Shown here: positions 45,936-55,448 of the stretch, piece by piece
How positions within the stretch are numbered: position 1 is the stretch's first letter
How the letters are laid out: every line of letters begins with the position of its first letter
Assembly (NCBI RefSeq): GCF_001651855.1
Contig: NZ_LNQC01000041.1
Location: 62,001 to 126,000, forward strand
Origin: Sinorhizobium americanum
Lineage (GTDB): Bacteria; Pseudomonadota; Alphaproteobacteria; Rhizobiales; Rhizobiaceae
Direction of reading: 5' to 3'
DNA: 64,000 nucleotides
Notes under the pieces: generated by a model
Databases searched by the model: none
The model's input: the letters and a program-made list of their open reading frames with translations, nothing else
Told to the model about the DNA's origin: nothing
Made by a program: the position numbers and the translations under genes

Positions 45936-47588
45936 ATGAATCAGATGAACCGGACCGAACAGAAACTCGCCGAACTGAACCAGCCGAAGCCCTGGTCCGG
46001 TATCAATGCCTATCGCTCCGACCCCCTGGTGGTCGACATCACGTCAAGCATGTCGAAGACGCTTCGCGACGAATTCGACGCGCTCGGCCGTTATGTGACG
46101 ACGCCCGAGGCGCAGGAACTGGCGCGCATGGCCAATGACGGCGTGCCGAAGCTCAAGACCCACGGACCACGCGGCGAACGCCTCGACGTCGTCGAGTTCC
46201 ACCCGGCCTGGCATGCACTGATGCGCCGGTCGATGACGACCGGATTGCACTCCTCCGCCTGGGAGAACCTGCCGGACGAGCGCGGTCGGTCGCACAAGGT
46301 GAGGGCGCTCCGCTTCTATCTGACGGCGCAGCTCGAATGCGGGCATCTTTGCCCGCTGACGATGACCAGCGCTTCCGTCGCCGCGATCACCGCCTCGCCG
46401 GCGGTCCAGAAGGAGTGGGCGCCGAAAATTCTGTCACGCAAATACGACTCGACCAACCGGCCCTGGATGCAGAAGTCCGCGGTGACGATCGGCATGGGCA
46501 TGACGGAGAAGCAGGGCGGCACGGATGTGCGGGCAAACACCTCGACCGCCGAGCGGGTCGGCGAGGGGATCTACCGTCTGAACGGCCACAAATGGTTCAT
46601 GTCGGCGCCGATGAGCGACGCCTTCGTCATGCTGGCGCAAACCCGCGAGGGGCTCGGCTGTTTCCTCGTGCCGCGGCTGCTCGAGGACGGCGCCGCCAAC
46701 GGCCTGCGCTTCCAGCGCCTCAAGGACAAGCTCGGCAACCGTTCAAATGCCTCGTCGGAGGTAGAGTTCTCGGATACTTTCGGCTTCCTGCTCGGCACGC
46801 CGGATGCGGGCCTTCGCACGATCCTCGACATGGTGACGCTGACCAGGCTCGATTGCGCGCTCGCTTCGGCCGGGATGATGCGTGCCTCGCTCGCCGAGGC
46901 CGTGCACCATACCCGCGGCCGCAAGGTTTTCGGCAAGACGCTCGTCAGCCAGCCGATGATGACGCGGGTGCTCGCCGACATGGCGCTTGACGTTGCCGCC
47001 GCAAGCGCGCTGTCGTTCCGCCTGGCTGAAGCCTTCGACAATGCGCACAGCAGTGCCGAGGATGCAGCCTACGCCCGGATCATGACGCCCGTCGCGAAAT
47101 ACTGGTGCTGCAAGATTGCCCCCGCCTTGATCTATGAAGCGATGGAGTGCCTTGGCGGCAATGGCTACGTGGAAGAGCGGGCGCTTGCCCGGCATTATCG
47201 CGAAGCGCCGGTCAACGCGATCTGGGAGGGCTCCGGAAACGTCATGGCGCTCGACGTGCTGCGCGTGCTCGGCCGCCGCAAGGAACTGTTCGAGCAGTTG
47301 TTCTCCGTCTTCAGCCGCGATCTCGGACCGTCTGGCCCCAAGACAATTGATGTCCTGCGTGCCGCCATGTCGCTCTGCGAGCGCGACGAAGGCGCGGCGC
47401 GCATGCTGGTCGAACAGCTGGCGCTGGCGGGGGCGGCCGCCGAACTCTATCGGCTGGGCGCCGGCCGCATCGCCGATGCCTTTCTGGAGTCGCGATTGGC
47501 TGCCGGCTGGCGCGCCACCTACGGCATGCTCGATTCCCGCTTCGATTCCGCCTATGTGCTCGATCTTCTCTATCCCGCCGCGGCGTAG
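45936..47588 (+). CDS. aidB: AidB-like acyl-CoA dehydrogenase family flavoprotein
   Basis: The 550-residue protein matches AidB, an FAD protein related to acyl-CoA dehydrogenases and, in E. coli, part of the alkylation-damage response. Visible family segments are GMGMTEKQGGTDVRANTS (FAD/acyl region), the helical core KYWCCKIAPALIYEAMECLGGNGYVEE and the C-terminal helical domain. The start at 45936 gives the family N-terminus (NQMNRTEQKLAELNQPKP); the 49-residue upstream extension is rejected. It is divergent from pyrB and overlaps the end of the convergent transporter gene by 19 bp. Confidence 0.9.
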   Translation: MNQMNRTEQKLAELNQPKPWSGINAYRSDPLVVDITSSMSKTLRDEFDALGRYVTTPEAQELARMANDGVPKLKTHGPRGERLDVVEFHPAWHALMRRSMTTGLHSSAWENLPDERGRSHKVRALRFYLTAQLECGHLCPLTMTSASVAAITASPAVQKEWAPKILSRKYDSTNRPWMQKSAVTIGMGMTEKQGGTDVRANTSTAERVGEGIYRLNGHKWFMSAPMSDAFVMLAQTREGLGCFLVPRLLEDGAANGLRFQRLKDKLGNRSNASSEVEFSDTFGFLLGTPDAGLRTILDMVTLTRLDCALASAGMMRASLAEAVHHTRGRKVFGKTLVSQPMMTRVLADMALDVAAASALSFRLAEAFDNAHSSAEDAAYARIMTPVAKYWCCKIAPALIYEAMECLGGNGYVEERALARHYREAPVNAIWEGSGNVMALDVLRVLGRRKELFEQLFSVFSRDLGPSGPKTIDVLRAAMSLCERDEGAARMLVEQLALAGAAAELYRLGAGRIADAFLESRLAAGWRATYGMLDSRFDSAYVLDLLYPAAA

Positions 47589-48505
47589 CCCGTGACGAAA
47601 AGGACGAGCGGTATCGTGAAGAACGACACGGCCGTCTGTATCGTGGCGACGGCGGCGTAGAGCTCCGCATCTCCCCCCATCTGCTTGGCGAGGATGTAGC
47701 CGTTCATTGCCGTCGGTACGGCAGCGCCGAGGCCGATGATCACCAGGGCATCGCCGCTGATGCCGAGCAGTGCGCTGCCGGCAACCATGAAGATCGGCAT
47801 GGCGATCAGTTTCAGTGCGACCGCCAGGACGGCGGGCGCGCTCGGCTTCAGGGCGTCGGCGATCTTCAGTCCAGCGCCCACCAGGATCAGGCCCAGGCTG
47901 AGCGACGCGCTCGCCAGCATGTCGATCGTCCGCATGACCGGCGAATAGAGCTCGATCCCCGCAAGATTGCACAGGATGCCCAGTGCCGACGCGACGATGA
48001 GCGGATTGGTGACGATCCGGAGGAAGAACAGGCCGATGCCGCGGCTGCCGCCGCCGAACCAGACCAGCACGGCGACATTGTAGAAGTTGATCGGAATGAT
48101 GATCAGCGCCATCACCAGCGCGGTCAGGCTCAGGCCAAGTGCGCCGTAGAGCTTTTCAGCGATTGCGAGCGCTATGAAGGCATTCCAGCGCGTCGCAGTC
48201 TGGAAGATCGAGGTGAAGGTGGCGCCGGAAATGCCGTTGTTGCGCAGGAGGGGCCAGACAAGCAGCAGCGCGATCGACATCAGAGTGACGCTGCCGATTG
48301 CCGCGACGGCCGTGGCGTCGGCCCTCATTCCCGTGAAATCCGCCTTCGCCAAGGTCGAAAAGAGCAGCGCGGGAAAGAGAAAGTAGTAGCCGAACTGCTC
48401 GAGCCCCACCCAGAGTCCCTGATCGATGAGCCGGGAACGGCGAAGCCAGACGCCCAGCAACACGAGCAGGAAGACAGGCAGGATGCTTTCGAAAATGGCG
48501 GTCAT
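47570..48505 (-). CDS. AEC (auxin efflux carrier) family transporter
   Basis: The 311-residue protein has about ten hydrophobic segments. The pattern of the AEC/malonate-transporter family is seen in the N-terminal ILPVFLLVLLGVWLRRSRLI and the C-terminal GLGAAVPTAMNGYILAKQMG. In bacteria these carry small organic anions; the substrate here is unknown. Its 3' end overlaps aidB by 19 bp on the opposite strand. Confidence 0.88.
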   Translation of the reverse strand: MTAIFESILPVFLLVLLGVWLRRSRLIDQGLWVGLEQFGYYFLFPALLFSTLAKADFTGMRADATAVAAIGSVTLMSIALLLVWPLLRNNGISGATFTSIFQTATRWNAFIALAIAEKLYGALGLSLTALVMALIIIPINFYNVAVLVWFGGGSRGIGLFFLRIVTNPLIVASALGILCNLAGIELYSPVMRTIDMLASASLSLGLILVGAGLKIADALKPSAPAVLAVALKLIAMPIFMVAGSALLGISGDALVIIGLGAAVPTAMNGYILAKQMGGDAELYAAVATIQTAVSFFTIPLVLFVTGYAAAG

Positions 48506-48714
48506 CGCGGCTCATGCAGATGGAAGTGTCAGTGGACGGGCAGGGGCAAGGAAGTCGGCTCGTCTTCTCTCTATCTATTAAAGCCGGCTGGGTGAGGGCC
48601 GCAAGCCGGCTCGGCTTGTGAATATTAACCTTAACAGATGGTTTACGTTGCAGAGAACCGGCGATGGCGGAGATACTGGCGTCAGTTCAATGACGTTCGG
48701 AATGGAGCGGTTCG

Positions 48715-48867
48715 GTGAGAACTGGCTTGATGATCATCATGATGATGTTTTTCGCTGCGCTGGCGCTCGACATAGCGACGCTCGCCGTCGGGCTGGTGGC
48801 CTTTGTTCTCGCCGACCGCGCCATCTACCCGCTGATCAGCGGCTTGGCCGAGGGGAGGGGCGCATGA
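48715..48867 (+). CDS. 50-residue membrane protein, coupled to the next gene
   Basis: A GTG start with GGAG seven bases upstream opens a 50-codon frame. It has a Met/Ile-rich hydrophobic stretch (GLMIIMMMFFAALALDIA), then a second stretch (TLAVGLVAFVLADRAIYPLI) and a short hydrophilic end. Its TGA overlaps the ATG of the following gene by four bases (ATGA), a strong sign of a real translated pair. I recognise no family. The 48506-48714 stretch upstream carries AT-rich sequence and no other gene. Confidence 0.6.
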   Translation: MRTGLMIIMMMFFAALALDIATLAVGLVAFVLADRAIYPLISGLAEGRGA

Positions 48868-49208
48868 AGTGGCTCATGGTCTTCTGGGGCGGCCCGGTCA
48901 TCCTGCTGACCGGCTGGTACTCTCTTTCCTATTACGACATGAGCTTCGGCATCTTCATGCTGACGCGCGACGCGCACGACCTAGTCTTCCGCCTCTATGG
49001 CCACATCCTCGGAATCCCGCCGGAAAGCATTCCGCCGCTCGTGGCGCGGGCGATGGTCGTCGATACAATCGTCCTTTTCGGCCTCGTCGCGCTGCGCAAG
49101 CACCGGCAAATTGCAACTTGGCTCCGCGCGCGCTTCGGCGGCGCGACGTCTCAGTCTGCCGAGCTATCGGCCCTGCCGAGTGATGCCAATCTGTCGAGCG
49201 CTCCCTGA
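48864..49208 (+). CDS. small membrane protein (DUF6105-like)
   Basis: The 114-residue product starts at ATG 48864 behind GAGGGGAGGGG. It has an N-terminal hydrophobic segment ([19 protein letters not shown]), a central amphipathic part with [16 protein letters not shown], a second membrane segment ([14 protein letters not shown]) and a basic tail. It resembles a small rhizobial family that I believe is DUF6105; function unknown. Its last 58 bp overlap the end of ruvX on the opposite strand, which is unusual for this compact but mostly non-overlapping region. Confidence 0.78.
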   Translation: MKWLMVFWGGPVILLTGWYSLSYYDMSFGIFMLTRDAHDLVFRLYGHILGIPPESIPPLVARAMVVDTIVLFGLVALRKHRQIATWLRARFGGATSQSAELSALPSDANLSSAP

Positions 49209-49639
49209 AGGATGAATGACGCGGCAGCCGAGTCGATGCGCTCGGCGCGCTTCCTGCGCGACACGTCCATTTCGATCAGCACCCGCTCGGCCGCGACCGT
49301 CGAAAGCCGTTCGTCCCAGAGCACGAAGGGAATATCGGTCCTCTCGCCCATGTTGCGCACGAAGGCGCGCGTTGCCTGGCAGCGCGGTCCTTCCGTTCCG
49401 TCCATGTTGGCCGGCAGGCCGATGACAAAGGCGCCGACCTTTTCCTTTTCCGCGATCGCCAGCAGCGCTTGCGCATCGACGCCGAACTTGACGCGCCGAA
49501 TCACCTCGCGCGGCGTTGCGAAGCGCCGCCCGAGATCGGATACCGAGAGGCCGATGGTCTTGGTGCCGAGATCGAGACCGGCGATCGCCTGATGTGGCGG
49601 CAGCCGCGCGGCGAGTTCTTCGATGGTGAGAATTGTCAT
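49151..49639 (-). CDS. ruvX: Holliday junction resolvase-like RuvX/YqgF
   Basis: The 162-residue RNase H-fold protein is linked in other bacteria to 16S rRNA 5' maturation. Key segments are [16 protein letters not shown] (first acidic residue), [14 protein letters not shown] and the C-terminal [13 protein letters not shown] and [16 protein letters not shown]. The start at 49639 gives the family N-terminus. It is divergent from the UPF0173 hydrolase and overlaps the convergent small membrane gene by 58 bp. Confidence 0.93.
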   Translation of the reverse strand: MTILTIEELAARLPPHQAIAGLDLGTKTIGLSVSDLGRRFATPREVIRRVKFGVDAQALLAIAEKEKVGAFVIGLPANMDGTEGPRCQATRAFVRNMGERTDIPFVLWDERLSTVAAERVLIEMDVSRRKRAERIDSAAASFILQGALDRLASLGRADSSAD

Positions 49640-49756
49640 GGAATTGGCCGATTCGATCTTTCCGCTTCGCTGGTCTGATCCATATGCTTGTCCGGCAGAT
49701 AAATCGATCACCTTTGTGGCTTGCTTCGACGCCGCGATGATTTCAGGGAGAACGTC

Positions 49757-50461
49757 ATGAAGATCAAATGGCTGGGTCATTCCGCCTTTCATATCGAGAC
49801 CGCGAAGGCGAAGATTCTGATCGATCCCTTCTTCACCGGCAATCCGGCGTTCCCGGACAGCGAGCGCACGGCAGCTGCTGCCGGGCTGACGCATATCCTT
49901 CTGACGCACGGCCACGGCGATCACGTCGGCGACACGGTGGCGATCGCCAAGGAGACCGGCGCGATCGTCGTTGCCAACTTCGATCTGTGCATGTGGCTCG
50001 GACGGCACGGCATCTCGAACATCGAGCCCGGCAACACGGGCGGAACGATCCAACTCGGCGCCTTCTCGGCCACCTTTGTCAATGCCCTGCACTCCTCCGC
50101 GCAGATTACCGAGGACGGCGTTTCGCACTGCCTCGGCAATGCCAACGGTCTTGTCCTTCATTTTGATGACGAGCCGACGCTCTATCACATGGGAGACACG
50201 GACATTTTCTCCGACATGGCGCTCGTCCAGGAACTGCACCAGCCGGATATCGGCATAGTGCCGATCGGCGACCGCTTCACCATGGGCGGTGCGGTGGCGG
50301 CGCTCGCCTGCCAGCGCTATTTCAAGTTCAACACCGCCATCCCCTGCCATTACGGCTCGTTTCCGATCATCGACCGGACGCCGGAGACCTTCGTCACCGG
50401 CATGGACGGCGCCTCGACCCTGGTCGCGACGCCCGAGATCGGCGGCGTCGTCACCGCCTGA
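49757..50461 (+). CDS. UPF0173 metallo-beta-lactamase-fold hydrolase
   Basis: The 234-residue protein has the metal-binding motif [12 protein letters not shown] near residue 49, the start strand [15 protein letters not shown], and later [12 protein letters not shown] and CHYGSFP. These match UPF0173. The substrate is unknown. The ATG at 49757 has CAGGGAG upstream. It lies immediately upstream of gatC with a 107-bp gap. Confidence 0.9.
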   Translation: MKIKWLGHSAFHIETAKAKILIDPFFTGNPAFPDSERTAAAAGLTHILLTHGHGDHVGDTVAIAKETGAIVVANFDLCMWLGRHGISNIEPGNTGGTIQLGAFSATFVNALHSSAQITEDGVSHCLGNANGLVLHFDDEPTLYHMGDTDIFSDMALVQELHQPDIGIVPIGDRFTMGGAVAALACQRYFKFNTAIPCHYGSFPIIDRTPETFVTGMDGASTLVATPEIGGVVTA

Positions 50462-50507
50462 CGAAGGACAGCACGAAGCGCAGGGCCGGCTCGCCGACGT
50501 TTCCCCC

Positions 50508-50537
50508 AGTTGCACGTTGTGCAACTCGCCTTTATAG
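50508..50537 (+). promoter_or_regulatory. gatC promoter with 8-bp dyad
   Basis: A perfect inverted repeat AGTTGCAC-GTT-GTGCAACT (50508-50526) overlaps a -35-like TTGCAC, followed after 16 bases by TTATAG. A transcript starting near 50544 would have a 25-base leader with CTGGAG before the gatC ATG. The dyad could be an operator. Confidence 0.5.
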
Positions 50538-50568
50538 CGGGGGAAACTTTGAGATACTGGAGACGACC

Positions 50569-50856
50569 ATGTCCGTTGACCTTGCCACCGTGAAGCGTGT
50601 CGCGCGCCTCGCCCGCATTGCCGTCAGTGACGAGGAAGCCGAACGGATGACCGGCGAGCTCAACGGCATCCTCGGCTTCGTCGAACAGCTTTCCGAAGTC
50701 AACGTCGATGGCGTCGAGCCGATGACATCGGTGACGCCGATGGAGATGAAGAAGCGGGACGACATTGTCGCCGACGGCGACAAGGCGGCCGACATCGTGG
50801 CCAATGCGCCGAATTCGGACCGCAACTTCTTCCTCGTCCCGAAGGTGGTCGAGTAA
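50569..50856 (+). CDS. gatC: aspartyl/glutamyl-tRNA amidotransferase subunit C
   Basis: GatC is the small subunit that clamps GatA and GatB in the enzyme converting Glu-tRNA-Gln (and Asp-tRNA-Asn) to Gln-tRNA/Asn-tRNA. The 95 residues show the family pattern [20 protein letters not shown] and the C-terminal FFLVPKVVE. gatA follows 49 bp downstream. gatB is separated by about 1.5 kb but on the same strand. Confidence 0.95.
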   Translation: MSVDLATVKRVARLARIAVSDEEAERMTGELNGILGFVEQLSEVNVDGVEPMTSVTPMEMKKRDDIVADGDKAADIVANAPNSDRNFFLVPKVVE

Positions 50857-50905
50857 GAGCCGCTTCCCGCCGCCCGCGTCCAGATTTCGAAAGTTCGATT
50901 GCACC

Positions 50906-52387
50906 ATGACCGACCTGACCCGCCTCACGATCGCCGAAGCCCGCGCCAAGCTTTCCGCCAAGGAAATCACCGCGGTCGAATTGACCGAAGCCTACGTCTC
51001 AGCGATCGAGGCAGCCAATGAGACGATCAACGCCTATGTCACCGTGACGCCGGAAAAGGCGCGCGAGATGGCCAAGGCTTCCGATGCCCGTATCGCCGCC
51101 GGCAATGCCGGCGCGCTCGAAGGCATCCCGCTCGGCATCAAGGACCTTTTCGGCACCGAAGGCGTGCACACACAGGCCTGCAGCCACATCCTCGACGGCT
51201 TCAAGCCGCGCTATGAGTCGACCGTCACCCAGAACCTCTGGAACGACGGCGCGGTCATGCTCGGCAAGCTGAACATGGACGAGTTCGCCATGGGCTCGTC
51301 CAACGAGACCTCATATTACGGCGCGGTCAAGAACCCGTGGCGCGCCAAGGGATCGAACATGGATCTCGTGCCTGGCGGCTCCTCCGGCGGTTCCGCGGCA
51401 GCAGTCGCGGCCCAACTCTGTGCAGGCGCGACGGCAACCGACACCGGCGGTTCCATCCGCCAGCCGGCGGCCTTCACCGGCACCGTCGGCATCAAGCCGA
51501 CCTATGGCCGCTGCTCGCGCTGGGGCATTGTCGCCTTCGCCTCCTCGCTCGACCAGGCCGGCCCAATCGCCCGCGACGTGCGCGATGCGGCGATCCTTCT
51601 GAAGTCGATGGCAAGCGTCGACGCCAAGGACACGACTTCCGTCGACATTCCGATTCCGAACTACGAGGCGTCGATCGGTCAGTCGATCAAGGGCATGAAA
51701 ATCGGCATTCCGAAGGAATATCGCGTCGACGGCATGCCCGAGGAAATCGAGGCTCTCTGGCAGCAGGGCATCGCCTGGCTGAAGGAAGCCGGCGCCGAGA
51801 TCGTCGATATCACGCTGCCGCATACCAAATACGCGTTGCCGGCCTACTATATCGTCGCGCCGGCCGAAGCGTCGTCCAATCTCGCGCGCTACGACGGGGT
51901 GCGCTATGGCCTGCGCGTCGACGGCAAGGACATCGTCGACATGTATGAGAAGACGCGCGCTGCCGGTTTCGGCCGCGAGGTCAAGCGCCGCATCATGATC
52001 GGCACCTATGTGCTGTCGGCGGGCTATTACGACGCCTATTACCTGCGCGCCCAGAAAGTCCGCACCCTGATCAAGCGCGACTTCGAGCTTGCCTTCCAGG
52101 CGGGCGTCGACGCCGTCCTCACCCCGGCCACGCCGTCCTCGGCCTTCGGCATCGCCGATGAGGACCTGGCGTCCGATCCGGTCAAGATGTACCTGAACGA
52201 CATCTTCACCGTGACCGTTAACATGGCCGGGCTTCCCGGGATCGCCGTACCCGGCGGGCTCGATCACAAGGGCCTGCCGCTCGGTCTGCAGTTGATCGGC
52301 AAGCCCTTCGACGAAGAAACGTTGTTCAAGACGGCCCATGTCATCGAACAGGCCGCCGGCCGCTTCACGCCGGCGAAGTGGTGGTAG
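50906..52387 (+). CDS. gatA: aspartyl/glutamyl-tRNA amidotransferase subunit A
   Basis: GatA is the glutaminase subunit of the amidotransferase. The 493-residue product carries the amidase Ser-cisSer-Lys elements: the lysine in [14 protein letters not shown] and serines in [13 protein letters not shown] and [15 protein letters not shown]. The start at 50906 ([16 protein letters not shown]) matches the family; a 47-residue Ser/Arg-rich upstream extension is rejected. It is in one operon with gatC. Confidence 0.96.
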   Translation: MTDLTRLTIAEARAKLSAKEITAVELTEAYVSAIEAANETINAYVTVTPEKAREMAKASDARIAAGNAGALEGIPLGIKDLFGTEGVHTQACSHILDGFKPRYESTVTQNLWNDGAVMLGKLNMDEFAMGSSNETSYYGAVKNPWRAKGSNMDLVPGGSSGGSAAAVAAQLCAGATATDTGGSIRQPAAFTGTVGIKPTYGRCSRWGIVAFASSLDQAGPIARDVRDAAILLKSMASVDAKDTTSVDIPIPNYEASIGQSIKGMKIGIPKEYRVDGMPEEIEALWQQGIAWLKEAGAEIVDITLPHTKYALPAYYIVAPAEASSNLARYDGVRYGLRVDGKDIVDMYEKTRAAGFGREVKRRIMIGTYVLSAGYYDAYYLRAQKVRTLIKRDFELAFQAGVDAVLTPATPSSAFGIADEDLASDPVKMYLNDIFTVTVNMAGLPGIAVPGGLDHKGLPLGLQLIGKPFDEETLFKTAHVIEQAAGRFTPAKWW

Positions 52388-52462
52388 ACAGCTCCAGTTC
52401 TGCCGGCAATAGTCAAGCGGTGCCAGAAATGATGTAATGCAAGCGGAAAGGGGCTCCGCCGC

Positions 52463-52963
52463 ATGATCGTCATTCGCCACGCTCGCCAGAACGAGACCGG
52501 TCTCCTTGCGGCGATCGGGCTCAGGGCCTGGGCAAAGGCGATTGCAGGACTGGCCGATGCCGCGGCAATGCGAGTGGCAGCGGAGCGCGCCTTCGTTGAT
52601 TTCCTGGCGAAGCACTGGCTTTCCGTTCTCCTCATCGAGGAAGAGAACCGCATCTGCGGCTGGGCCGCCCGCGAGGATCTCGACAGCACGATTTCCGATC
52701 TCTGGATCGATCCCGGCGCGCAGGGAAGGGGTCTCGGCAAGGCGCTGCTTGCCGAGATGGAGCAGCGCATGGCGGCTGAAGGCTTTGATGTCGCGAACGC
52801 CAGGACGCATGCGCAGAACGTTTCCGCAGTCGCCTTCTTCCAAGGCGCCGGCTACCGGGTGAAGTGGCTGTCGACCGCCTATTCGCAGAAGCTCGACCGC
52901 GACATGGAATTCATCGGCCTCTCCAAGCAGCTAGCAAGCGAACCGATGTCGGAGCGCATCTGA
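52463..52963 (+). CDS. GNAT family N-acetyltransferase
   Basis: The 166-residue protein has the GNAT acetyl-CoA signature IDPGAQGRGLGKALLAEME near residue 91 and the C-terminal strand/loop NVSAVAFFQGAGYR. The substrate is unknown. It lies 75 bp after gatA and is convergent with a YjhX-family gene. In E. coli a YjhX topoisomerase inhibitor is neutralised by the acetyltransferase YjhQ, so this pairing is notable, but here the orientation is different. Confidence 0.86.
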   Translation: MIVIRHARQNETGLLAAIGLRAWAKAIAGLADAAAMRVAAERAFVDFLAKHWLSVLLIEEENRICGWAAREDLDSTISDLWIDPGAQGRGLGKALLAEMEQRMAAEGFDVANARTHAQNVSAVAFFQGAGYRVKWLSTAYSQKLDRDMEFIGLSKQLASEPMSERI

Positions 52964-52986
52964 TAATTTGCGGCAAGTACAGGTTG

Positions 52987-53019
52987 AGCTACCGGAGATG
53001 TGAAGTATCTCCGGTAGCT
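52987..53019. terminator. perfect 13-bp hairpin between convergent genes
   Basis: AGCTACCGGAGAT, a 7-base loop and ATCTCCGGTAGCT form a perfect stem, 24 bp after the acetyltransferase and 28 bp before the end of the YjhX-family gene. There is no U-tract on either side. It most likely insulates the convergent genes; a protein-binding dyad is an alternative. Confidence 0.6.
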
Positions 53020-53046
53020 GAGCTCGTGGTTGCAGGCTGGCAGGTT

Positions 53047-53301
53047 TTATCGGTTGTCGAGTTCCGAGCGGACGAGATGCAGTCCGCGTTCGGTGATGCG
53101 GTAGGGTCTGCCGCCCGATGACTTGATCGCCCGCTTGCGTTTCAGCTTGCGGAAAAGCTCAAGATCGACGCCGGGATAGACCCAGCCGTCGCGTGTGAAG
53201 CAGCGGATCTCGGCGACCGCCTTGCCGATGCGTTTGATTTCGATGCGGCCGCCCTGGGCCAAATGGTGAAGAATGCGCTGTTCGGCGCGCGAAATGTCCA
53301 T
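53047..53301 (-). CDS. YjhX/UPF0386 family protein
   Basis: The 84-residue basic protein matches the UPF0386/YjhX family throughout: ISRAEQRILHHLAQGGRI at the start and KRKRAIKSSGGRPYRITERG at the end, with a winged-helix feel. E. coli YjhX is a toxin that inhibits topoisomerase I. I cannot say whether this one is toxic. The start MDISRAEQ at 53301 fits the family; an 18-residue extension upstream is rejected. A GNAT gene is its convergent neighbour. Confidence 0.88.
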   Translation of the reverse strand: MDISRAEQRILHHLAQGGRIEIKRIGKAVAEIRCFTRDGWVYPGVDLELFRKLKRKRAIKSSGGRPYRITERGLHLVRSELDNR

Positions 53302-53476
53302 GAGTTGAGTGTTCCGGAGTAGCGTTCGTGAGAACGCAGGAAAACGGTCCGCCAATCGTGAGATGAGCGGGGTTCGTATTTCCGGCCCGTGCGCGCAGTT
53401 CTTGGGGAATGCGGGCAGGGGCCCTTACCGGGACTCAAGCTGAAGGAACATAAAGACTCCGTTCGGACGACTTGTT

Positions 53477-53791
53477 CTAAAAAATGCCCGTCAAGGCGTC
53501 AAGGAGCCTCAGGGATGCGGGATCTGTAGCGGCGGTGGCGCCAACAAGGCTGACATGGAAGGTGACAATCGCGAGAAGCAAAGTCCGAAATGGCTGCTTG
53601 CGAGTCTTGTGCCGATGAACCTGACAGGCGATAAGCGCCCCAAGACTGCCGCCGAACGTGGCAAACGTCAGTAACATTCGCTCCGATACACGCCAGGCGT
53701 TGCGCTGCGCCGCTTGCTTGTCCAGCCAGAACAAACAGTAGGTTGCAAGGTTCATGCATCCGAGAAGGATGAGGATCATCAGTGGCGACAT
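53477..53791 (-). CDS. DUF1294 family membrane protein
   Basis: From the ATG at 53791 the product is 104 residues with three to four hydrophobic segments. It has the DUF1294 pattern FWLDKQAAQRNAWRVSERML followed by FGGSLGALIACQVHRHKTRK. Function unknown. The gap 53302-53476 upstream of the YjhX gene and 53792-53943 before gatB hold no clear gene; the latter has a tRNA-like patch that I did not accept. Confidence 0.85.
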   Translation of the reverse strand: MSPLMILILLGCMNLATYCLFWLDKQAAQRNAWRVSERMLLTFATFGGSLGALIACQVHRHKTRKQPFRTLLLAIVTFHVSLVGATAATDPASLRLLDALTGIF

Positions 53792-53943
53792 AGTTGACGA
53801 TAGGCACAAGGTGCCCAAAGTTTCGTTAACCGCGATCCTCGACCGGTGAGCGGGATGTGCTCCCGATGTCACAAGCCTTGCACCGCTGAACCAATTGCTC
53901 TACCGAGAAACCTCAGAATTCAGGCTTCAAAGAAGAGCATGAG

Positions 53944-55446
53944 ATGAGCATCGTCGACGTCCGCACTCCCGACCCGAAACGCTTCATTCCCGGCGCTACA
54001 GGCGACTGGGAAGTCATCATCGGCATGGAGGTGCATGCCCAGGTGCTGAGCAATTCGAAGCTGTTCTCCGGGGCGTCGACCGAGTTCGGCAATGCTCCGA
54101 ATGCCAACGTCTCGCTGGTCGATGCGGCCATGCCCGGCATGCTGCCGGTCATCAACAAGGAATGCGTCAGGCAGGCCGTGCGCACCGGGCTCGGCCTCAA
54201 AGCCAAGATCAACCACCGCTCGATCTTCGACCGGAAGAACTATTTCTATCCGGACCTGCCGCAGGGCTACCAGATCTCGCAGTACAAGGATCCGATCGTC
54301 GGCGAGGGCAAGATCGTCATTTCGATCGGTCCGGACCGCCAGGGCCAGTTCGAGGACGTCGAGATCGGCATCGAGCGGCTGCACCTGGAACAGGATGCCG
54401 GCAAGTCGATGCACGACCAGCATCCCTCCATGTCCTATGTCGATCTCAACCGCTCGGGCGTGGCGCTGATGGAGATCGTCTCGAAGCCGGACCTGCGTTC
54501 TTCGGACGAGGCCAAGGCCTATCTCACCAAACTGCGCTCGATCCTGCGCTATCTCGGCACCTGCGACGGCAACATGGACGAAGGCTCGATGCGCGCCGAC
54601 GTCAACGTCTCGGTGCGCCGCCCGGGCGAAGCGTTCGGCACGCGCTGCGAGATCAAGAACGTCAACTCGATCCGCTTCGTCGGCCAGGCGATCGAATATG
54701 AGGCCCGTCGACAGATCGCGATTCTTGAGGATGGCGGCACGATCGATCAGGAAACCCGGCTCTTCGACCCGAACAAGGGCGAGACCCGTTCGATGCGCTC
54801 CAAGGAGGACGCGCACGACTACCGCTATTTCCCCGATCCGGACCTCTTGCCGCTCGAGTTCGACGACGCTTTTGTGAAGGCGCTCGAGGCCGATCTCCCG
54901 GAACTGCCGGACGACAAGAAGGAACGCTTCGTCCGCGACCTCGGGCTCTCCATCTATGATGCCTCGGTTCTCGTCTCGGAAAAGGCAATCGCCGACTACT
55001 TCGAGGCGGTGGCCGAGGGACGCGACGGCAAGATTGCCGCCAACTGGGTGATCAACGACTTGCTGGGCGCCTTGAACAAAGCCGGCAAAGCCATTGAAGA
55101 GACTCCGGTTTCGCCGGCGCAGCTCGGCGGCATCATCGACCTCATCAAGGCCGAGACCATCTCCGGCAAGCTCGCCAAGGATCTGTTCGAAATCCTCTGG
55201 AACGAAGGCGGCGACCCGGCCGAGATCGTCGAGACCCGCGGCATGAAGCAGGTCACGGATACCGGCGCCATCGAGAAGGCTGTTGATGAAATTATCGCCG
55301 CCAACCCGGATCAGGTGGAGAAGGCCAAGGCGAAGCCGTCGCTGGCCGGGTGGTTCGTCGGCCAGGTGATGAAGGCGACCGGCGGCAAGGCCAACCCGCA
55401 GGCCGTGCAGGCTCTCGTCAAGTCCAAGCTCGGCATCGAAGAGTGA
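53944..55446 (+). CDS. gatB: aspartyl/glutamyl-tRNA amidotransferase subunit B
   Basis: GatB is the tRNA-binding kinase/transamidase subunit partnered with GatA and GatC. The 500-residue product has the GatB signature [20 protein letters not shown] near residue 95 and [14 protein letters not shown], with the C-terminal YqeY-like tail domain. The start at 53944 gives the family N-terminus before [19 protein letters not shown]. An acetyltransferase gene begins two bases after its stop. Confidence 0.96.
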   Translation: MSIVDVRTPDPKRFIPGATGDWEVIIGMEVHAQVLSNSKLFSGASTEFGNAPNANVSLVDAAMPGMLPVINKECVRQAVRTGLGLKAKINHRSIFDRKNYFYPDLPQGYQISQYKDPIVGEGKIVISIGPDRQGQFEDVEIGIERLHLEQDAGKSMHDQHPSMSYVDLNRSGVALMEIVSKPDLRSSDEAKAYLTKLRSILRYLGTCDGNMDEGSMRADVNVSVRRPGEAFGTRCEIKNVNSIRFVGQAIEYEARRQIAILEDGGTIDQETRLFDPNKGETRSMRSKEDAHDYRYFPDPDLLPLEFDDAFVKALEADLPELPDDKKERFVRDLGLSIYDASVLVSEKAIADYFEAVAEGRDGKIAANWVINDLLGALNKAGKAIEETPVSPAQLGGIIDLIKAETISGKLAKDLFEILWNEGGDPAEIVETRGMKQVTDTGAIEKAVDEIIAANPDQVEKAKAKPSLAGWFVGQVMKATGGKANPQAVQALVKSKLGIEE

Positions 55447-55448
55447 CG

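Noticed and set aside
45947..45960. GAAC-N6-GAAC near the aidB start, resembling a LexA box
   Set aside because: The spacer is six bases, not seven, and the site lies inside coding sequence.
48618..48863. An in-frame N-terminal extension of the 48864 gene starting at 48618
   Set aside because: The extension has shadow-like composition, whereas ATG 48864 has a strong ribosome-binding site and overlaps the 50-residue upstream frame by ATGA.
53836..53912. A tRNA-like patch on the minus strand before gatB (GGTAGAGCAATTGGTTCAGC)
   Set aside because: The D-arm-like piece is suggestive, but I could not build acceptor and T-arm stems or a proper T-loop. At most it is a decayed tRNA relic.
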